This document shows positions 17,824 to 27,378 of a stretch of DNA of 64,000 nt, piece by piece. Under the pieces are notes generated by a model. The model ran no database searches, was not told the origin of the DNA, and saw only the letters and a list, made by a program, of their open reading frames with translations. This DNA is from Caldisericota bacterium. Lineage in GTDB: Bacteria > Caldisericota > JANLFM01. The translations under genes and the position numbers were made by a program. Position 1 is the first letter of the stretch, and every line of letters begins with the position of its first letter. The stretch spans positions 1 through 64,000 of the forward strand of contig JANLFM010000004.1 in assembly GCA_024655865.1 (NCBI GenBank), read 5' to 3'.

Positions 17824-18996
17824 ATGCATTATGTTGTATACGCTTTAAATGACTATTCTGCTTATGGTGGTGAAGCAAAAGTTTTGAGCATTTTAGGAAA
17901 TTTATTAACTAAAAATGGACATCATTTCAGGATTGTAAGCCTTTTGCCCAGGGGGCACATTCCAAAACCAATAGTCAATTGGTTAAGTAGTTTTCCTGTG
18001 TCCTATTACTCACTTCCCAAAACTTCCAGACCTGAACGCCTCCACTGGCTTTCCCGGATATTTTGGAAGCGAAGCATTTTAAATGCTTTTGAAATAGTAT
18101 TGGATGACTTTCATAGGAACGGCTTTCCTGATTATTGTATAGTTTGCACCGATTTTGAAATTCTTCCTGACTTAGCAAGAGCGAGAGAGAGAGAACCAAG
18201 CAGGAATTTTAAAATAGTCTACTGGGATCATATTAAGCTTCCCGCATTGCATAAGATGCTAAAGAACTGTGGCTTCCTAAATTTCTATAGAAAGTTGTCC
18301 TTAGAACTTCTTAGCTACGCAGCGAAGTTTTCATTAAGGAAAGCCGATCTACACTTAGCGATATCCTCTGGAATACGGGAACTGATTCTTAAATACGATC
18401 AAAAAGCCGACGTCCGAATGGTCTATAACCCCGTCCCGAATATATCGGAAAAGCTCGTTAAAAAGCCGAATACCCCTAAATTTCTTTATGTTGGGCGTTT
18501 GCAAGACGATCACAAAAACATCTCCTTCTTGTTAAAGGGTCTGTCTCTCTTAAAAAGCAGCGATTGGCAGCTTTCTGTTATTGGAACCGGCCCGGATGAA
18601 CTCAAATTGAAAGAGTTAGGAAATCAATTAGCTATAGGCCATAAAATAAACTGGCTCGGCTTTCAGAATAACCCTTTTGAGGTAGTGGAAGAATGCACGG
18701 CACTGATTTTAACCTCAAGATTTGAAGGATTTGGCCTTGTGCTCATTGAGGCAAACGCGCATGGCATTCCCGTAATTTCCTCTAATTGTCTCGCTGGACC
18801 AGATGATGTCGTTATCGAAGGAGTAAATGGCTATTTGTATCCCGAAGGAGATTTAAACAATTTTGTTAATCTCCTTGAAAAAGTCATCAGGGGAGAGCTT
18901 TCCTTCGCTAGCTCAGAGGAAATCGTAGAAACAGCAAGCCGTTTCTCAGTGGAGAACTACTATGAACGATTAAAGGTAGCGCTCGAGATTCAATGA
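17824..18996 (+). CDS. Glycosyltransferase family 4 (GT-B fold)
   Basis: 390 residues. The C-terminal donor-binding half shows FLYVGRLQDDHKN, LSVIGTGPDE and the SRFEGFGLVLIEANAHGIPVIS motif with the E-x7-E glutamates of GT4. The N-terminal half begins YALNDYSAYGGEAKV, the acceptor-side loop. It is expected to transfer a hexose from a nucleotide sugar during surface polysaccharide assembly at the inner face of the membrane. GAGGGG precedes the ATG. Base composition is more AT-rich than the flanking metabolic genes, as is common in variable glycan loci. Confidence 0.9.
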   Translation: MHYVVYALNDYSAYGGEAKVLSILGNLLTKNGHHFRIVSLLPRGHIPKPIVNWLSSFPVSYYSLPKTSRPERLHWLSRIFWKRSILNAFEIVLDDFHRNGFPDYCIVCTDFEILPDLARAREREPSRNFKIVYWDHIKLPALHKMLKNCGFLNFYRKLSLELLSYAAKFSLRKADLHLAISSGIRELILKYDQKADVRMVYNPVPNISEKLVKKPNTPKFLYVGRLQDDHKNISFLLKGLSLLKSSDWQLSVIGTGPDELKLKELGNQLAIGHKINWLGFQNNPFEVVEECTALILTSRFEGFGLVLIEANAHGIPVISSNCLAGPDDVVIEGVNGYLYPEGDLNNFVNLLEKVIRGELSFASSEEIVETASRFSVENYYERLKVALEIQ

Positions 18997-19100
18997 GTTA
19001 AGAAATAAAATGATATTGTTTTATCAAAGATTTTGAATTCAATTAAAAACATAGAAATCGGGAAGGACTACTTTAAAATTTATCAACTGAGTGTGGCTTT

Positions 19101-19547
19101 ATGGATAAGATCAGAACTTCTGTTTGTATAGCAACCTATAACGAGGCAAAATTCTTAAAAGAGCAGATAGAAAGCTTGCTCCATCAAACAATTTTACCGG
19201 ACGAAATAGTCGTTTCTGACGATAGTTCTTCAGATGACACTCCACGGATATTGGAAGAATATCAAAATAGGCATCCGAGATTGTTTCGTATTTTCTTGCA
19301 CAAGGACAACCTTGGTTTTGTTGGAAACTTCGAGCGATGCCTAAAAGAGGCGCGGGGAGACTTTGTGGTCCTATGTGACCAAGATGACATCTGGCTTCCG
19401 GAAAAACTTGAAAAGCAAATAAGAATTTTTCAGCAATACCCTGAAGTGGGGATGGTATTTTGCGATCTTAAAGTCGTAAACTCTAACTTAGCTCTGGTTC
19501 GGAATTCTTTTTGGGACATCTTGGGCTTTCGCGAAGAGGGTGACTAA
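19101..19547 (+). pseudogene. Truncated family 2 glycosyltransferase
   Basis: 148 residues covering only the nucleotide-binding half of a GT-A enzyme: SVCIATYNEAKFL, VVSDDSSSDDT, NLGFVGNFERCL and LCDQDDIWLPEK are typical of rhamnosyl- and related transferases that are normally 230-320 residues long. The acceptor-binding C-terminal half is missing, and no continuation is seen in any frame of the AT-rich 230 bases downstream. No ribosome site is obvious. It is probably a decayed gene at the convergent boundary between the rightward FkbM/GT4 genes and the leftward rhamnose operon. Confidence 0.65.
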
Positions 19548-19775
19548 GGCTTCTTCAATAATAAGAAAAATATTCTTCAGATGGCTTTTCCTTTCACTAC
19601 TCCTTTCTTTCACGCAGTTCCTTAATTAACTTTTGCTATTATGCTTCCACAGAAACTGCCTTCTTGTTGATTTGGTTTATAAGTTAATCTACAGGGGATT
19701 AATGGTATTTTAGGCCGTAACGCGAATTTCTGTGCATACACTATAGCTGTTTTCTGTTTCAGTTTTATCAAGCCA

Positions 19776-20669
19776 TTAATTAAAGTCATCGAACTCGCGT
19801 TTTCCTAACCGATTTAACATTCCGTCTTTTAAACCCTTAAGTGTAGCATTAAGCTTTCGTTTCTTATCCGCTTCGCCGATGACAATCTTTATCAGCTCTT
19901 TGAACATCTGTACTGCCTCAAACCAGCACCAAGATGGATAAATATGCCAATAGAGTCTAATAAGATAAATTCGATTTCTGGCTATATAGTAACGTCTGAT
20001 ATATGAATGATTGGAGACCCAAAATTTTCTACCGAAGATGGATTTTTGTTCCAAATTACCCAATCGGTGTAACAAGCAAGCTTCAGAAACATATTCTATC
20101 AAATAGCCCAAGTAATTGAGCCTGAGACAAAATTCATTATCAACCGAGTCAATAAACAAATCCTCTTTAAAAAACCCAATATTAGGGATTAAAGATAAAC
20201 GAATTAAACTCCCCGAGGTAATTCTAGTGAGGGGATTTTGTGGAATAGGAATTTTACTCCTGGAGTTTGGTGCATTTACCTCAATGATTTTAGGCGCCAG
20301 CATCGCCACGCGCCTCTGTTTATTCGGCGAAAGCTCAGCGTAGTGTTTTAGCATCTGGGGGACCATCCTTGGCATGGCTTGACTATCTTGATCCAGGGCA
20401 AGTAACCAATCAAAATTAGCATCAATGGCAAATCGCAAACCCTGGTTGAGAGCAGCGGATACTCCCAAGTTCGATTGATTTAAAATTAGACTAACCCGGT
20501 TGCGATCAGCAGCTTGTAAATTTTGGATCAATGAAACAGTATCAGATTTAGAGCCATTATCAACAATTAGGACATGGTCTACCTGGTCTTTAATAGATTT
20601 AAGATTCTCCCGGATCTCTTCCTTTCCATTATATGTGACTATAACTGCACAAACTGACTGTGAATTCAT
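19776..20669 (-). CDS. Family 2 glycosyltransferase, rhamnosyltransferase-like
   Basis: 297 residues. AVIVTYNG at the start, VDNGSKSD, then LALDQDSQA (the DxD-type metal site) and the DSVDNEFCLRLNYLGYLI block with LHRLG match WbbL/RfbN-type rhamnosyltransferases. That fits its place directly downstream of rmlD in the same operon (10 bp gap). It would use dTDP-L-rhamnose made by the upstream genes. A hydrophobic amphipathic stretch near the C-terminus could attach it to the membrane. It is the last gene of the leftward operon. Confidence 0.85.
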   Translation of the reverse strand: MNSQSVCAVIVTYNGKEEIRENLKSIKDQVDHVLIVDNGSKSDTVSLIQNLQAADRNRVSLILNQSNLGVSAALNQGLRFAIDANFDWLLALDQDSQAMPRMVPQMLKHYAELSPNKQRRVAMLAPKIIEVNAPNSRSKIPIPQNPLTRITSGSLIRLSLIPNIGFFKEDLFIDSVDNEFCLRLNYLGYLIEYVSEACLLHRLGNLEQKSIFGRKFWVSNHSYIRRYYIARNRIYLIRLYWHIYPSWCWFEAVQMFKELIKIVIGEADKKRKLNATLKGLKDGMLNRLGKREFDDFN

Positions 20670-20679
20670 GAATTGACCT

Positions 20680-21501
20680 TTAAGCCTTCATAAATTTTGC
20701 AAGTTCTTCTTGCCATAAAGGCGCTGGCATAGTTAGAAAAAGAGTCGAGTAGGAGGGGCGTGGCGCAGGTCGAGATAATTGGAGAGTCTTAATGGGTTCA
20801 ACCTTTTTAGAAATTTCAGCCAACTGTAAAATAGCCTGTGCAAATTCATACCAAGAAATCCCGTTCCCTGCATCATCGGTGTAATGGTGAATACCATACC
20901 AGCCAGTCTGAATTAAATCAGCGATTGCCCGGGAAAGGCTTTTGGTGTGCGTCGGAGAGCCTATCTGGTCGTCTACAACCTCCAGGCATTCCTTTTCCCT
21001 TGCCAATTTCAAGATCGTAGTGACGAAGTTTTTTCCATATTTTCCATAAAGCCAACTTGTGCGCACGATGTAAAAACGGGAACAATGCCACTCTACGAAT
21101 TTCTCCCCAGCGAGTTTGGTGTATCCGTACCAGTTTATGGGATTAGGTGGATCCAAGGGGCGGTAAGGGGTTTTCTTCGTGCCATCGAAGACGTAATCCG
21201 TGCTGATTTGAACCAGCTCACATTTTTTATCTTCACAGGCTAAAGCCAGGTTCTGCACTCCTAAGGCGTTAATTGCGTAAGCCAGGTCCCTCTCTACTTC
21301 AGCCTGATCCACGTTGGTGTAAGCGGCGCAGTTAATCACAATTTGCGGATGAAAATGCTCAATGGCTTCAAAAACTGCCTTGCGGTCAGTAATATCAAGC
21401 TCCTGCCTGCCTAAAGGGATTACATCATGCCCCTGGTCCCTTAAAATTGGGACGAGGTCCTGCCCAAGCATCCCTTTGGCACCGGTGACCATTATCCTCA
21501 T
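20680..21501 (-). CDS. rmlD: dTDP-4-dehydrorhamnose reductase
   Basis: 273 residues from ATG 21501, which overlaps the rmlB stop codon as TAATG; the frame is open further upstream inside rmlB but the NAD loop MVTGAKGMLGQDL starts right here. The short-chain dehydrogenase residues are present (STDYVFDG, then YGYTKLAGE with catalytic Tyr-x3-Lys). It reduces dTDP-4-keto-L-rhamnose to dTDP-L-rhamnose with NAD(P)H, the last step of the pathway. It is coupled to rmlB and followed by a rhamnosyltransferase-like gene. Confidence 0.95.
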   Translation of the reverse strand: MRIMVTGAKGMLGQDLVPILRDQGHDVIPLGRQELDITDRKAVFEAIEHFHPQIVINCAAYTNVDQAEVERDLAYAINALGVQNLALACEDKKCELVQISTDYVFDGTKKTPYRPLDPPNPINWYGYTKLAGEKFVEWHCSRFYIVRTSWLYGKYGKNFVTTILKLAREKECLEVVDDQIGSPTHTKSLSRAIADLIQTGWYGIHHYTDDAGNGISWYEFAQAILQLAEISKKVEPIKTLQLSRPAPRPSYSTLFLTMPAPLWQEELAKFMKA

Positions 21502-22499
21502 TATTTGCTCCAGAACCCCTTGCTCTCTTTTTGCAGTCGTTCCTTTAAGGGCTTCCACCAATGAGAATTGTTCATATACCACTCCACCGTGCGCCGAATA
21601 CCTTCCTCAAAGGAAGTAGCTGGGTTCCATCCCAGTTCAGATTCGATTTTGGTGTTGTCCAAAGCATAGCGAAAATCATGGCCTGGGCGATCGGGGACAA
21701 ATTCAACCATTTCCTCGCTCTGCCCCATTATTTTCAGCACCTCTCGAACAACCTCGATGTTGTGCTTCTCGCATTTCCCCCCTATATTGTAGGCCTCACC
21801 AGGCTTTCCTCTCTCCAGGATCAGGTCAATCGCTCGGCAATTATCCTCCACGAAAAGCCAGTCCCGGACATTCAACCCCTGTCCATAAACGGGGACCTTC
21901 TTTCCCTCAATCAAATTTGTGATCATCAAGGGAATGAGCTTCTCCGGGAATTGATAAGGCCCATAATTATTCGAGGGTCGAGCAATGCACACTGGAAGCC
22001 CATAAGTGGTGAAATAGGATTGAACGAGAAGGTCCGCTGCTGCTTTGGAGGCGGAGTAGGGAGAACGAGGACGAAAGGGGTCGGTTTCCTTAAAAAGGCC
22101 CTCTTCACCCAATGCGCCATAGACCTCATCAGTGGAGATATGGACAAATTTTTTGATCCCGTGTTTCAGGGCTGAATTCAAGAGGACCTGGGTTCCCATA
22201 ACGTTGGTTTTTATAAAAGGAGCTGCATCCAGAATGGACCTATCCACGTGGCTTTCCGCCGCAAAGTGAACCACAGCCTCAACTCCCTCCAGGGCTTCTT
22301 CGAGCCTTTCTGCATCTTCCACCCTGCCGTGAACGAATCGGTATCGGGCCTCATTCTCAATGTCCTTCAGGTTCTCAATGTTCCCGGCGTAAGTCAGGGC
22401 ATCAAGGTTTACGATTTCCACATCAGGGTGTTTATTTAGCATGTAGCGGATGAAATTTGATCCAATAAAACCATACCCTCCGGTTACCAGGATTTTCAT
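21501..22499 (-). CDS. rmlB: dTDP-glucose 4,6-dehydratase
   Basis: 332 residues. Rossmann loop TGGYGFIGSNF (6-16), AAESHVDRSI, STDEVYG with the dehydratase Asp-Glu pair, and YSASKAAAD with catalytic Tyr and Lys; NNYGPYQFPEKLIP and RDWLFVEDNCRAI are diagnostic for RmlB. It converts dTDP-glucose to dTDP-4-keto-6-deoxyglucose. The ATG overlaps the rmlC stop by four bases (ATGA), so rmlC, rmlB and rmlD are translationally linked. Confidence 0.97.
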   Translation of the reverse strand: MKILVTGGYGFIGSNFIRYMLNKHPDVEIVNLDALTYAGNIENLKDIENEARYRFVHGRVEDAERLEEALEGVEAVVHFAAESHVDRSILDAAPFIKTNVMGTQVLLNSALKHGIKKFVHISTDEVYGALGEEGLFKETDPFRPRSPYSASKAAADLLVQSYFTTYGLPVCIARPSNNYGPYQFPEKLIPLMITNLIEGKKVPVYGQGLNVRDWLFVEDNCRAIDLILERGKPGEAYNIGGKCEKHNIEVVREVLKIMGQSEEMVEFVPDRPGHDFRYALDNTKIESELGWNPATSFEEGIRRTVEWYMNNSHWWKPLKERLQKESKGFWSK

Positions 22500-22996
22500 G
22501 GCATATCCTCCAATTTAAATTTGGAATGGGGATCGTTCTCGTGGCGCACCTCATCAACTGGTTCTTTTTTGCCACGCCCAGCGTAGAGGCGATTGGGAAA
22601 ATTTAGCACCAGTCCATCTTTCCCCCCCACGTTTTTGTATGCATGGACCACTCGAGGGGGCACAATCAGGCAAGCAGGCCGCGATTCCCCCAAAAGCAAT
22701 TTAATATGGAGACCGTAAGATGTAGACTCCGGCCTGTTGTCCCAGAGATGCACCTCAAAATCAGAGGGCCCGAGGAAAGCGAAAAAATCGCTTTGCTCCA
22801 GGTGCTCGTGAGGGCCCCTGGCTATTCCGGGAAGGGTTAAGGAGATATAGGACATTACCGGGACATATTCCCTTAATCCTGCCTCTTCCAGAAAATCCAG
22901 GCGGAAGGTTTCCATAAGCCAACCTCGCTGATCCTGGAATTTTGTAACGTCCCACATCACAACTCCTTCAATTTCCAGCTTCTGAATAGGAATCAT
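22496..22996 (-). CDS. rmlC: dTDP-4-dehydrorhamnose 3,5-epimerase family protein
   Basis: 166 residues forming the RmlC cupin: DQRGWLMETFR, ARGPHEHLEQSDFF with the catalytic His region, and PPRVVHAYKNVG. It is slightly shorter than classical RmlC (about 180) and the usual GxxRGLHxQ block is changed to GIARGPHEH, as in a divergent subgroup. The position between rmlA and rmlB, with four-base overlaps on both sides, supports a role in the dTDP-rhamnose pathway. Epimerisation at C3 and C5 of the 4-keto sugar is the expected reaction. Confidence 0.85.
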   Translation of the reverse strand: MIPIQKLEIEGVVMWDVTKFQDQRGWLMETFRLDFLEEAGLREYVPVMSYISLTLPGIARGPHEHLEQSDFFAFLGPSDFEVHLWDNRPESTSYGLHIKLLLGESRPACLIVPPRVVHAYKNVGGKDGLVLNFPNRLYAGRGKKEPVDEVRHENDPHSKFKLEDMP

Positions 22997-24063
22997 AGCT
23001 CCACCTCGCTGTAGTCTCCAACCATTAACCTCAAAGCCCGATGTTTGTCGTGTCCTTTGATCCTTGCCTGGCGGCCAACCACGCTGTCCTCAATACGCTC
23101 CACATTTTCCAGAAAGCTGTTTTCCAGAATTACTGAGTGTTCTATGTCCACGTGCTTCAAAGTGCACCCGTTACCAATCGAGGTGTAAGGGCCAATGAAG
23201 GAATTCTCTACTTGTGACCCTTCTCCGAGAATTGCCGGCCCTCTGATAGTGGAATCCCGAACTACAGCTCCTTTTTCAATCTGTACCCTCCCGCTTATTG
23301 AGGTGTTAATAACTTCTCCCTCAATTTGCCTTTTGGCGTAAGTATCCAAAACTATGGTGTTCGCTTCTAATAGGTCGTCCTTTTTTCCAGTATCGAGCCA
23401 CCAGCCCTCCACAATTTTGGGGTAGATTTTGCCTCCGGAGTTCAAAAGCTCCTGAATGGCATCGGTAATCTCCAACTCTCCACGCCAGGAAGGTTTGATC
23501 TTCTCGATTGCTTTGTGGATCTTCGGGGAAAAAATGTACACCCCCACAAGCGCCAAGTTCGAAGGGGGCTCCTTGGGCTTTTCAATTAACCTTTGCACCT
23601 TGCCCTGTCCATCCAAAACTGCCACACCAAAAGCCCTAGGGTCCGGAACTTCTTTTAAGAAGATTACGGCATCGGCTTTCTCCCTCTTGAAAATCTCCAT
23701 CCCCTCCTGGATGCCTTCCTGCAGTAAATTGTCGCCTAGATACATCACAAAGGGGCAATCTCTAAGAAAGGGTTGGGCGATTTTCACGGCATGAGCGAGG
23801 CCCGCCGGCTTATCCTGATACACATAAGTAAGCTCCATCCCCCATTTTGAGCCATCTTTGAGAAAAGCCTTGACGTCCTCCCCTGTCTCCGGGGCGATGA
23901 TGACCACGGTGTCTTTAATTCCACCCTCTCCCAGATGGCCGAAGACATAGGAAAGTATCGGCCGATTGGCCACCGGGATTAATTGTTTTGCGGTGGTAAA
24001 GGTAAGGGGTCGTAGGCGGGTTCCCTTCCCGCCGCTAAGAACTAAACCCTTAAATTGATCCAT
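22993..24063 (-). CDS. rmlA: Glucose-1-phosphate thymidylyltransferase (long form)
   Basis: About 356 residues. The nucleotidyltransferase domain (1-235) starts with LSGGKGTRLRPLT and has EKPKEPPS and GWWLDTGKK. A left-handed beta-helix tail (about 245-350) is rich in hexapeptide-like repeats (IRGPAILGEGSQVENSFIG). This two-domain type makes dTDP-glucose from glucose-1-phosphate and dTTP. The exact start is unclear: ATG 24063 is chosen by homology, TTG 24075 has the better-placed GGGAG, and a GTG at 24081 is also in frame. A second paralogue opens the same operon at 28449. Confidence 0.9.
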   Translation of the reverse strand: MDQFKGLVLSGGKGTRLRPLTFTTAKQLIPVANRPILSYVFGHLGEGGIKDTVVIIAPETGEDVKAFLKDGSKWGMELTYVYQDKPAGLAHAVKIAQPFLRDCPFVMYLGDNLLQEGIQEGMEIFKREKADAVIFLKEVPDPRAFGVAVLDGQGKVQRLIEKPKEPPSNLALVGVYIFSPKIHKAIEKIKPSWRGELEITDAIQELLNSGGKIYPKIVEGWWLDTGKKDDLLEANTIVLDTYAKRQIEGEVINTSISGRVQIEKGAVVRDSTIRGPAILGEGSQVENSFIGPYTSIGNGCTLKHVDIEHSVILENSFLENVERIEDSVVGRQARIKGHDKHRALRLMVGDYSEVEL

Positions 24064-24118
24064 TTCTTCCAACAATGTCACTCCCTTTTAAATAGTTTAG
24101 TAAACTCCTCGGATACTT

Positions 24119-25144
24119 TCATTTTTTGGAAAAACAAAGCTGAAACCATTTCTGAAGAGTCGTTGTATATTTTTTTAAAATTTTTGCGTTTACAATTTCC
24201 TCCTGAGTAATGGAGCCTCTCTTCCCTCTTAAGGCGTGCCAGATTCCCAGGATGCGGGCAACGGTAATTTTAGGGTCCTCTTTGAACTCCCTTTTGAACA
24301 GTGAGGTTAAGAGGATAAAAAGAACTAAGCCTGTGCGAAGAAAAAGAGCGCACAAAAAATGCAATAATGAATAATTTCTTCTTGCGAAAATTAATGCGTT
24401 TCTCGTACCATAATACGTCAGCAGGTAAGAACTTTCAGCTAGCGTTATACTCCCTTTGTGCCAGACAATTGAATTTGGCTCATAATAAGTTAGCCAGCCC
24501 TTTTTTCGCCCCTGTACCATCCAATTAGTATCTTCCCAGTATAGGAAGTAACTTTCATCCATCAACCCAATTTGATTCAGCGCTTTTACTCGCACTAACA
24601 AACTCGCCCCGGTGACAAAGTCCACCGTTTTTCTTTTTGAGAATTCGTGTTGATCTTTCTGCCCAAAACCAATGTGGCGAGTAACTGCTTTCCAGGGATA
24701 TACTTTCCCACCTGCATGTTGAATCAAGTCAGGTTGATCAAAGAAAAAAATTTTGCTTCCTACAAAAGCAGCTTTCTCCTCTTCTTGTGCACATTTTACG
24801 AGCATCTTCAGGGACTTAGGCGCAACGATTACATCGTTATTAACAAGCCAGATAAATTCTGCACCTTCTTCTATTGCCATTTTTATCCCTACATTGTTTC
24901 CACCAGCGAATCCCAGGTTTTTGGGCAACTCTAAATATTTAATCTTTGAACATTTTAACTTTAAGGTCTCTATGAATTCCCTTAGTTTTTCTCTATCTGC
25001 AACATCAGAACTATTATCAATTATTAATATTTGGAAATTTTCATACTCAAGACCAAGCAAGGAATTAATGCATTGGATGCAATCCTCATGCCGATTAAAA
25101 TTGAGAACAATTATCCAGGTTAACGGTTCAAATTGTGTATTCAC
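24119..25144 (-). CDS. Family 2 glycosyltransferase
   Basis: 341 residues. WIIVLNFNRHEDCIQC, IDNSSD and NLGFAGGNNVGI form the nucleotide-binding half, WLVNNDVIV the metal site, and LMDESYFLYWEDTNW the acceptor/catalytic region of rhamnosyl- or galactosyl-type GT2 enzymes. A basic, hydrophobic C-terminal part (ALFLRTGLVLFILLTSLF) may be a membrane anchor. It starts with GTG overlapping the stop of the upstream GT4 gene (GTGA). Confidence 0.9.
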   Translation of the reverse strand: MNTQFEPLTWIIVLNFNRHEDCIQCINSLLGLEYENFQILIIDNSSDVADREKLREFIETLKLKCSKIKYLELPKNLGFAGGNNVGIKMAIEEGAEFIWLVNNDVIVAPKSLKMLVKCAQEEEKAAFVGSKIFFFDQPDLIQHAGGKVYPWKAVTRHIGFGQKDQHEFSKRKTVDFVTGASLLVRVKALNQIGLMDESYFLYWEDTNWMVQGRKKGWLTYYEPNSIVWHKGSITLAESSYLLTYYGTRNALIFARRNYSLLHFLCALFLRTGLVLFILLTSLFKREFKEDPKITVARILGIWHALRGKRGSITQEEIVNAKILKKYTTTLQKWFQLCFSKK

Positions 25145-26253
25145 TTTAACCTCTCGTACTCCTTTAAAATACTACGAGCCGTATTTTCCCATGAAAACAT
25201 TTTCCACCTTTGAAGCCCTTTTTCCTTTAAGGTCTGGCGGGATGAGGAGTTTAAAAGCAGGGACTTGACGCCCTCTCCCCAGGCATCCAGATTATCAGGT
25301 GGAAGGAGTAGGGCGGCATCTCCCAGAACCTCTGGCAGTGAGGTACAATTTGAGGCCACAACAGGGAGGCCGTAGGACATGGCTTCCAGGGGAGGAAGGC
25401 CAAAGCCCTCCGAGAGGGAGGGGAAGAGGAAAAGCAGGGCATTTTTATAAAGAATGCTCAGCTCCTCCGGACTCACATAACCCAACAAAAGCACCAGCTC
25501 AGGATCAGTCTTTGATAATTCCAGCTGGAATTCCTGGTAATCAGGGTCCACTGCCCCAGCTATAACCAGCTTTAAGCTGGGAAAGGACTTCTGAAGTTCC
25601 CGAATCAAGCGCACGAGGAGAGCTACATCTTTGTGGAAGCGGACGTTTCCACAGTAGAGAAGGTAATCCCTTAAATTGTATTTTTCCAGGAAAGTGCGCT
25701 CCCTCTCCGGGGGAGCTTCAGGTGGAGGCTCCACCCCATTATAAATAACTCTGATTTTTTCCCCGGGAATCCCCATTTCAATGAGGCTTTGAGCGGTGAA
25801 CCGGGAAACCGCAAAGACCGCTTCAGCCCTTCTCGAAGCTCTCCTCACCATTATCTGGAAATAAGCTCTGGCCGCCGGGGAATACTGCTGAGGAAAGCGC
25901 AAGGGAGTTAGGTCATGGATGGTTACGATCAATTTTCCGCGCCAGAAAAAAGGAGCGTTGAAGTGGGGAACATGGAACAAGAAGATGTTCCTGTCCCGAA
26001 GCAGGCGGGGTATTTCCCAGTGCTCTTTCAGCCTCAGGGGCGGGGTTGAACATTCCAAAAATTGGAAGTTCTCTTTCTTGGGGAGGAACCTTTGAGCAAA
26101 AGGCGGACCAAAGATGGTGAATTTTAAGCTTGAAGGAAGTTCAACTTTAGAAAAACCAGTGAGCAGACCTTTAATATGTGCTCCAATACCACTGTATTTT
26201 TCCCTTAAGAAGCGGGCATCCAGAGCAATGTGAAACTCCCTCTCGCTACTCAT
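25141..26253 (-). CDS. Glycosyltransferase family 4
   Basis: 370 residues. IALDARFLREKYSGIG (acceptor side), VTIHDLTPLRFP, VIYNGVEPPP, LYCGNVRFHKDV and SLSEGFGLPPLEAMSYGLPVVASN (the E-x7-E region) mark a mannosyltransferase B-like GT4. Given GDP-mannose synthesis encoded nearby, a mannosyl donor is plausible but not shown. The ATG overlaps the stop of the preceding GT4 gene by four bases. Confidence 0.9.
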   Translation of the reverse strand: MSSEREFHIALDARFLREKYSGIGAHIKGLLTGFSKVELPSSLKFTIFGPPFAQRFLPKKENFQFLECSTPPLRLKEHWEIPRLLRDRNIFLFHVPHFNAPFFWRGKLIVTIHDLTPLRFPQQYSPAARAYFQIMVRRASRRAEAVFAVSRFTAQSLIEMGIPGEKIRVIYNGVEPPPEAPPERERTFLEKYNLRDYLLYCGNVRFHKDVALLVRLIRELQKSFPSLKLVIAGAVDPDYQEFQLELSKTDPELVLLLGYVSPEELSILYKNALLFLFPSLSEGFGLPPLEAMSYGLPVVASNCTSLPEVLGDAALLLPPDNLDAWGEGVKSLLLNSSSRQTLKEKGLQRWKMFSWENTARSILKEYERLK

Positions 26254-27362
26254 AGGCTCTCGATCACGTCTTCCCAGCGGGAAAGAAAAACATCCTGAGA
26301 GAAGTCATTTACGATCCTCTCTCGAGCGAATGAGGAAAATTCCTCCCTTCCCTGGCGGAATAAATCCATGATGGCCTTGGAAAGTTCCATTGCGTCCTTG
26401 GGGGAAATGATCAATCCCGTCTGGCCGTGCAAGTTATAGAAGCTCGTTCCCGTTCCAATTTCCGTGGTGATCACGGGAACCCCGCAAGCCATAGCCTCAC
26501 AGGCCACAAGGCCAAAGGCTTCGCTCCGAGCGATGGAGGGCAGAACGAAGACGTCTGCTCCCCGGTAAACAGAAGGGAGCTCTTCGTCCTTCACGGGAGG
26601 GATAAAGACCACTCTCTCTTCCAAGTGAAGTTCTTTAACCAGGGAAAGCAGTTTTGGCTTTCCCTCTCCGTCCCCCACGAGGACCACTCTGACATTCTGG
26701 GGAAGAGAGGGGACGGCCTTGATCAGGTATTCCAAACCCTTGTAGTAAGCGAATCTCCCCACGTAGAGAACGATGGAGAACCCTTCCTGCCGAATTTGGG
26801 AAAGGATGGGGTGCACAGGACCCTCAGGGGTGAAAAAATCAGTATCCACGGCCAGGGGAATGATGCGCACCTTTTCCTTGAACTGGGAAAGGATGGGAGA
26901 AGTTTGGGCATAGTTGGGGGAGGTGGCGACGATGTATTTAGCCCTGGAAAGGAAAATCCGGGTTTCCAGGTCGTAGAAGGGTTTGAGGGCTTTCTGTCTC
27001 ACCACATCGGAATGGTAGAGAACGATTTTGGGAGGGTTAGCGTTGACTATGAGTTCGGCCAGCTCCCCTGCGGGATCGGGAAAGTGGTGGATGATGAGGT
27101 CAGCTTCCCTGGAAAGCTTTTTGTAGAAGCTAGGAAAGGAGAAACTGAAGGGGGCGCTGGAGACATAAAAAGAAGTCTTCACTAATTGCAGGTGAACTCC
27201 ATTTAATTCCTTTTCCTCTGTCTTCGGCCCACAGGCCAAAACGGTAATAGAATATCCTTCTTGCGCCAATCCCTCCCCTAACCTCTGGACGACCTTCTCC
27301 ACCCCTCCGATGTGAGGGAAGTAGAGTTTATTCACCTGAAGGACGCGGGGTTTTTTGTCCAT
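26250..27362 (-). CDS. Glycosyltransferase family 4
   Basis: 370 residues. NKLYFPHIGGVEKVVQ is the acceptor-side glycine loop, VLYVGRFAYYKGLEYL and LVGDGEGKPKL the donor side, and SEAFGLVACEAMACGVPVIT the glutamate motif. The protein belongs to the WcaI/PimB-like part of GT4. It starts 16 bp after the stop of the rmlA-like gene and overlaps the next GT4 gene by four bases. It probably adds one sugar to the lipid-linked glycan in the cytoplasm. Confidence 0.9.
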   Translation of the reverse strand: MDKKPRVLQVNKLYFPHIGGVEKVVQRLGEGLAQEGYSITVLACGPKTEEKELNGVHLQLVKTSFYVSSAPFSFSFPSFYKKLSREADLIIHHFPDPAGELAELIVNANPPKIVLYHSDVVRQKALKPFYDLETRIFLSRAKYIVATSPNYAQTSPILSQFKEKVRIIPLAVDTDFFTPEGPVHPILSQIRQEGFSIVLYVGRFAYYKGLEYLIKAVPSLPQNVRVVLVGDGEGKPKLLSLVKELHLEERVVFIPPVKDEELPSVYRGADVFVLPSIARSEAFGLVACEAMACGVPVITTEIGTGTSFYNLHGQTGLIISPKDAMELSKAIMDLFRQGREEFSSFARERIVNDFSQDVFLSRWEDVIESL

Positions 27363-27378
27363 TATTCCGGGGCCGCGA

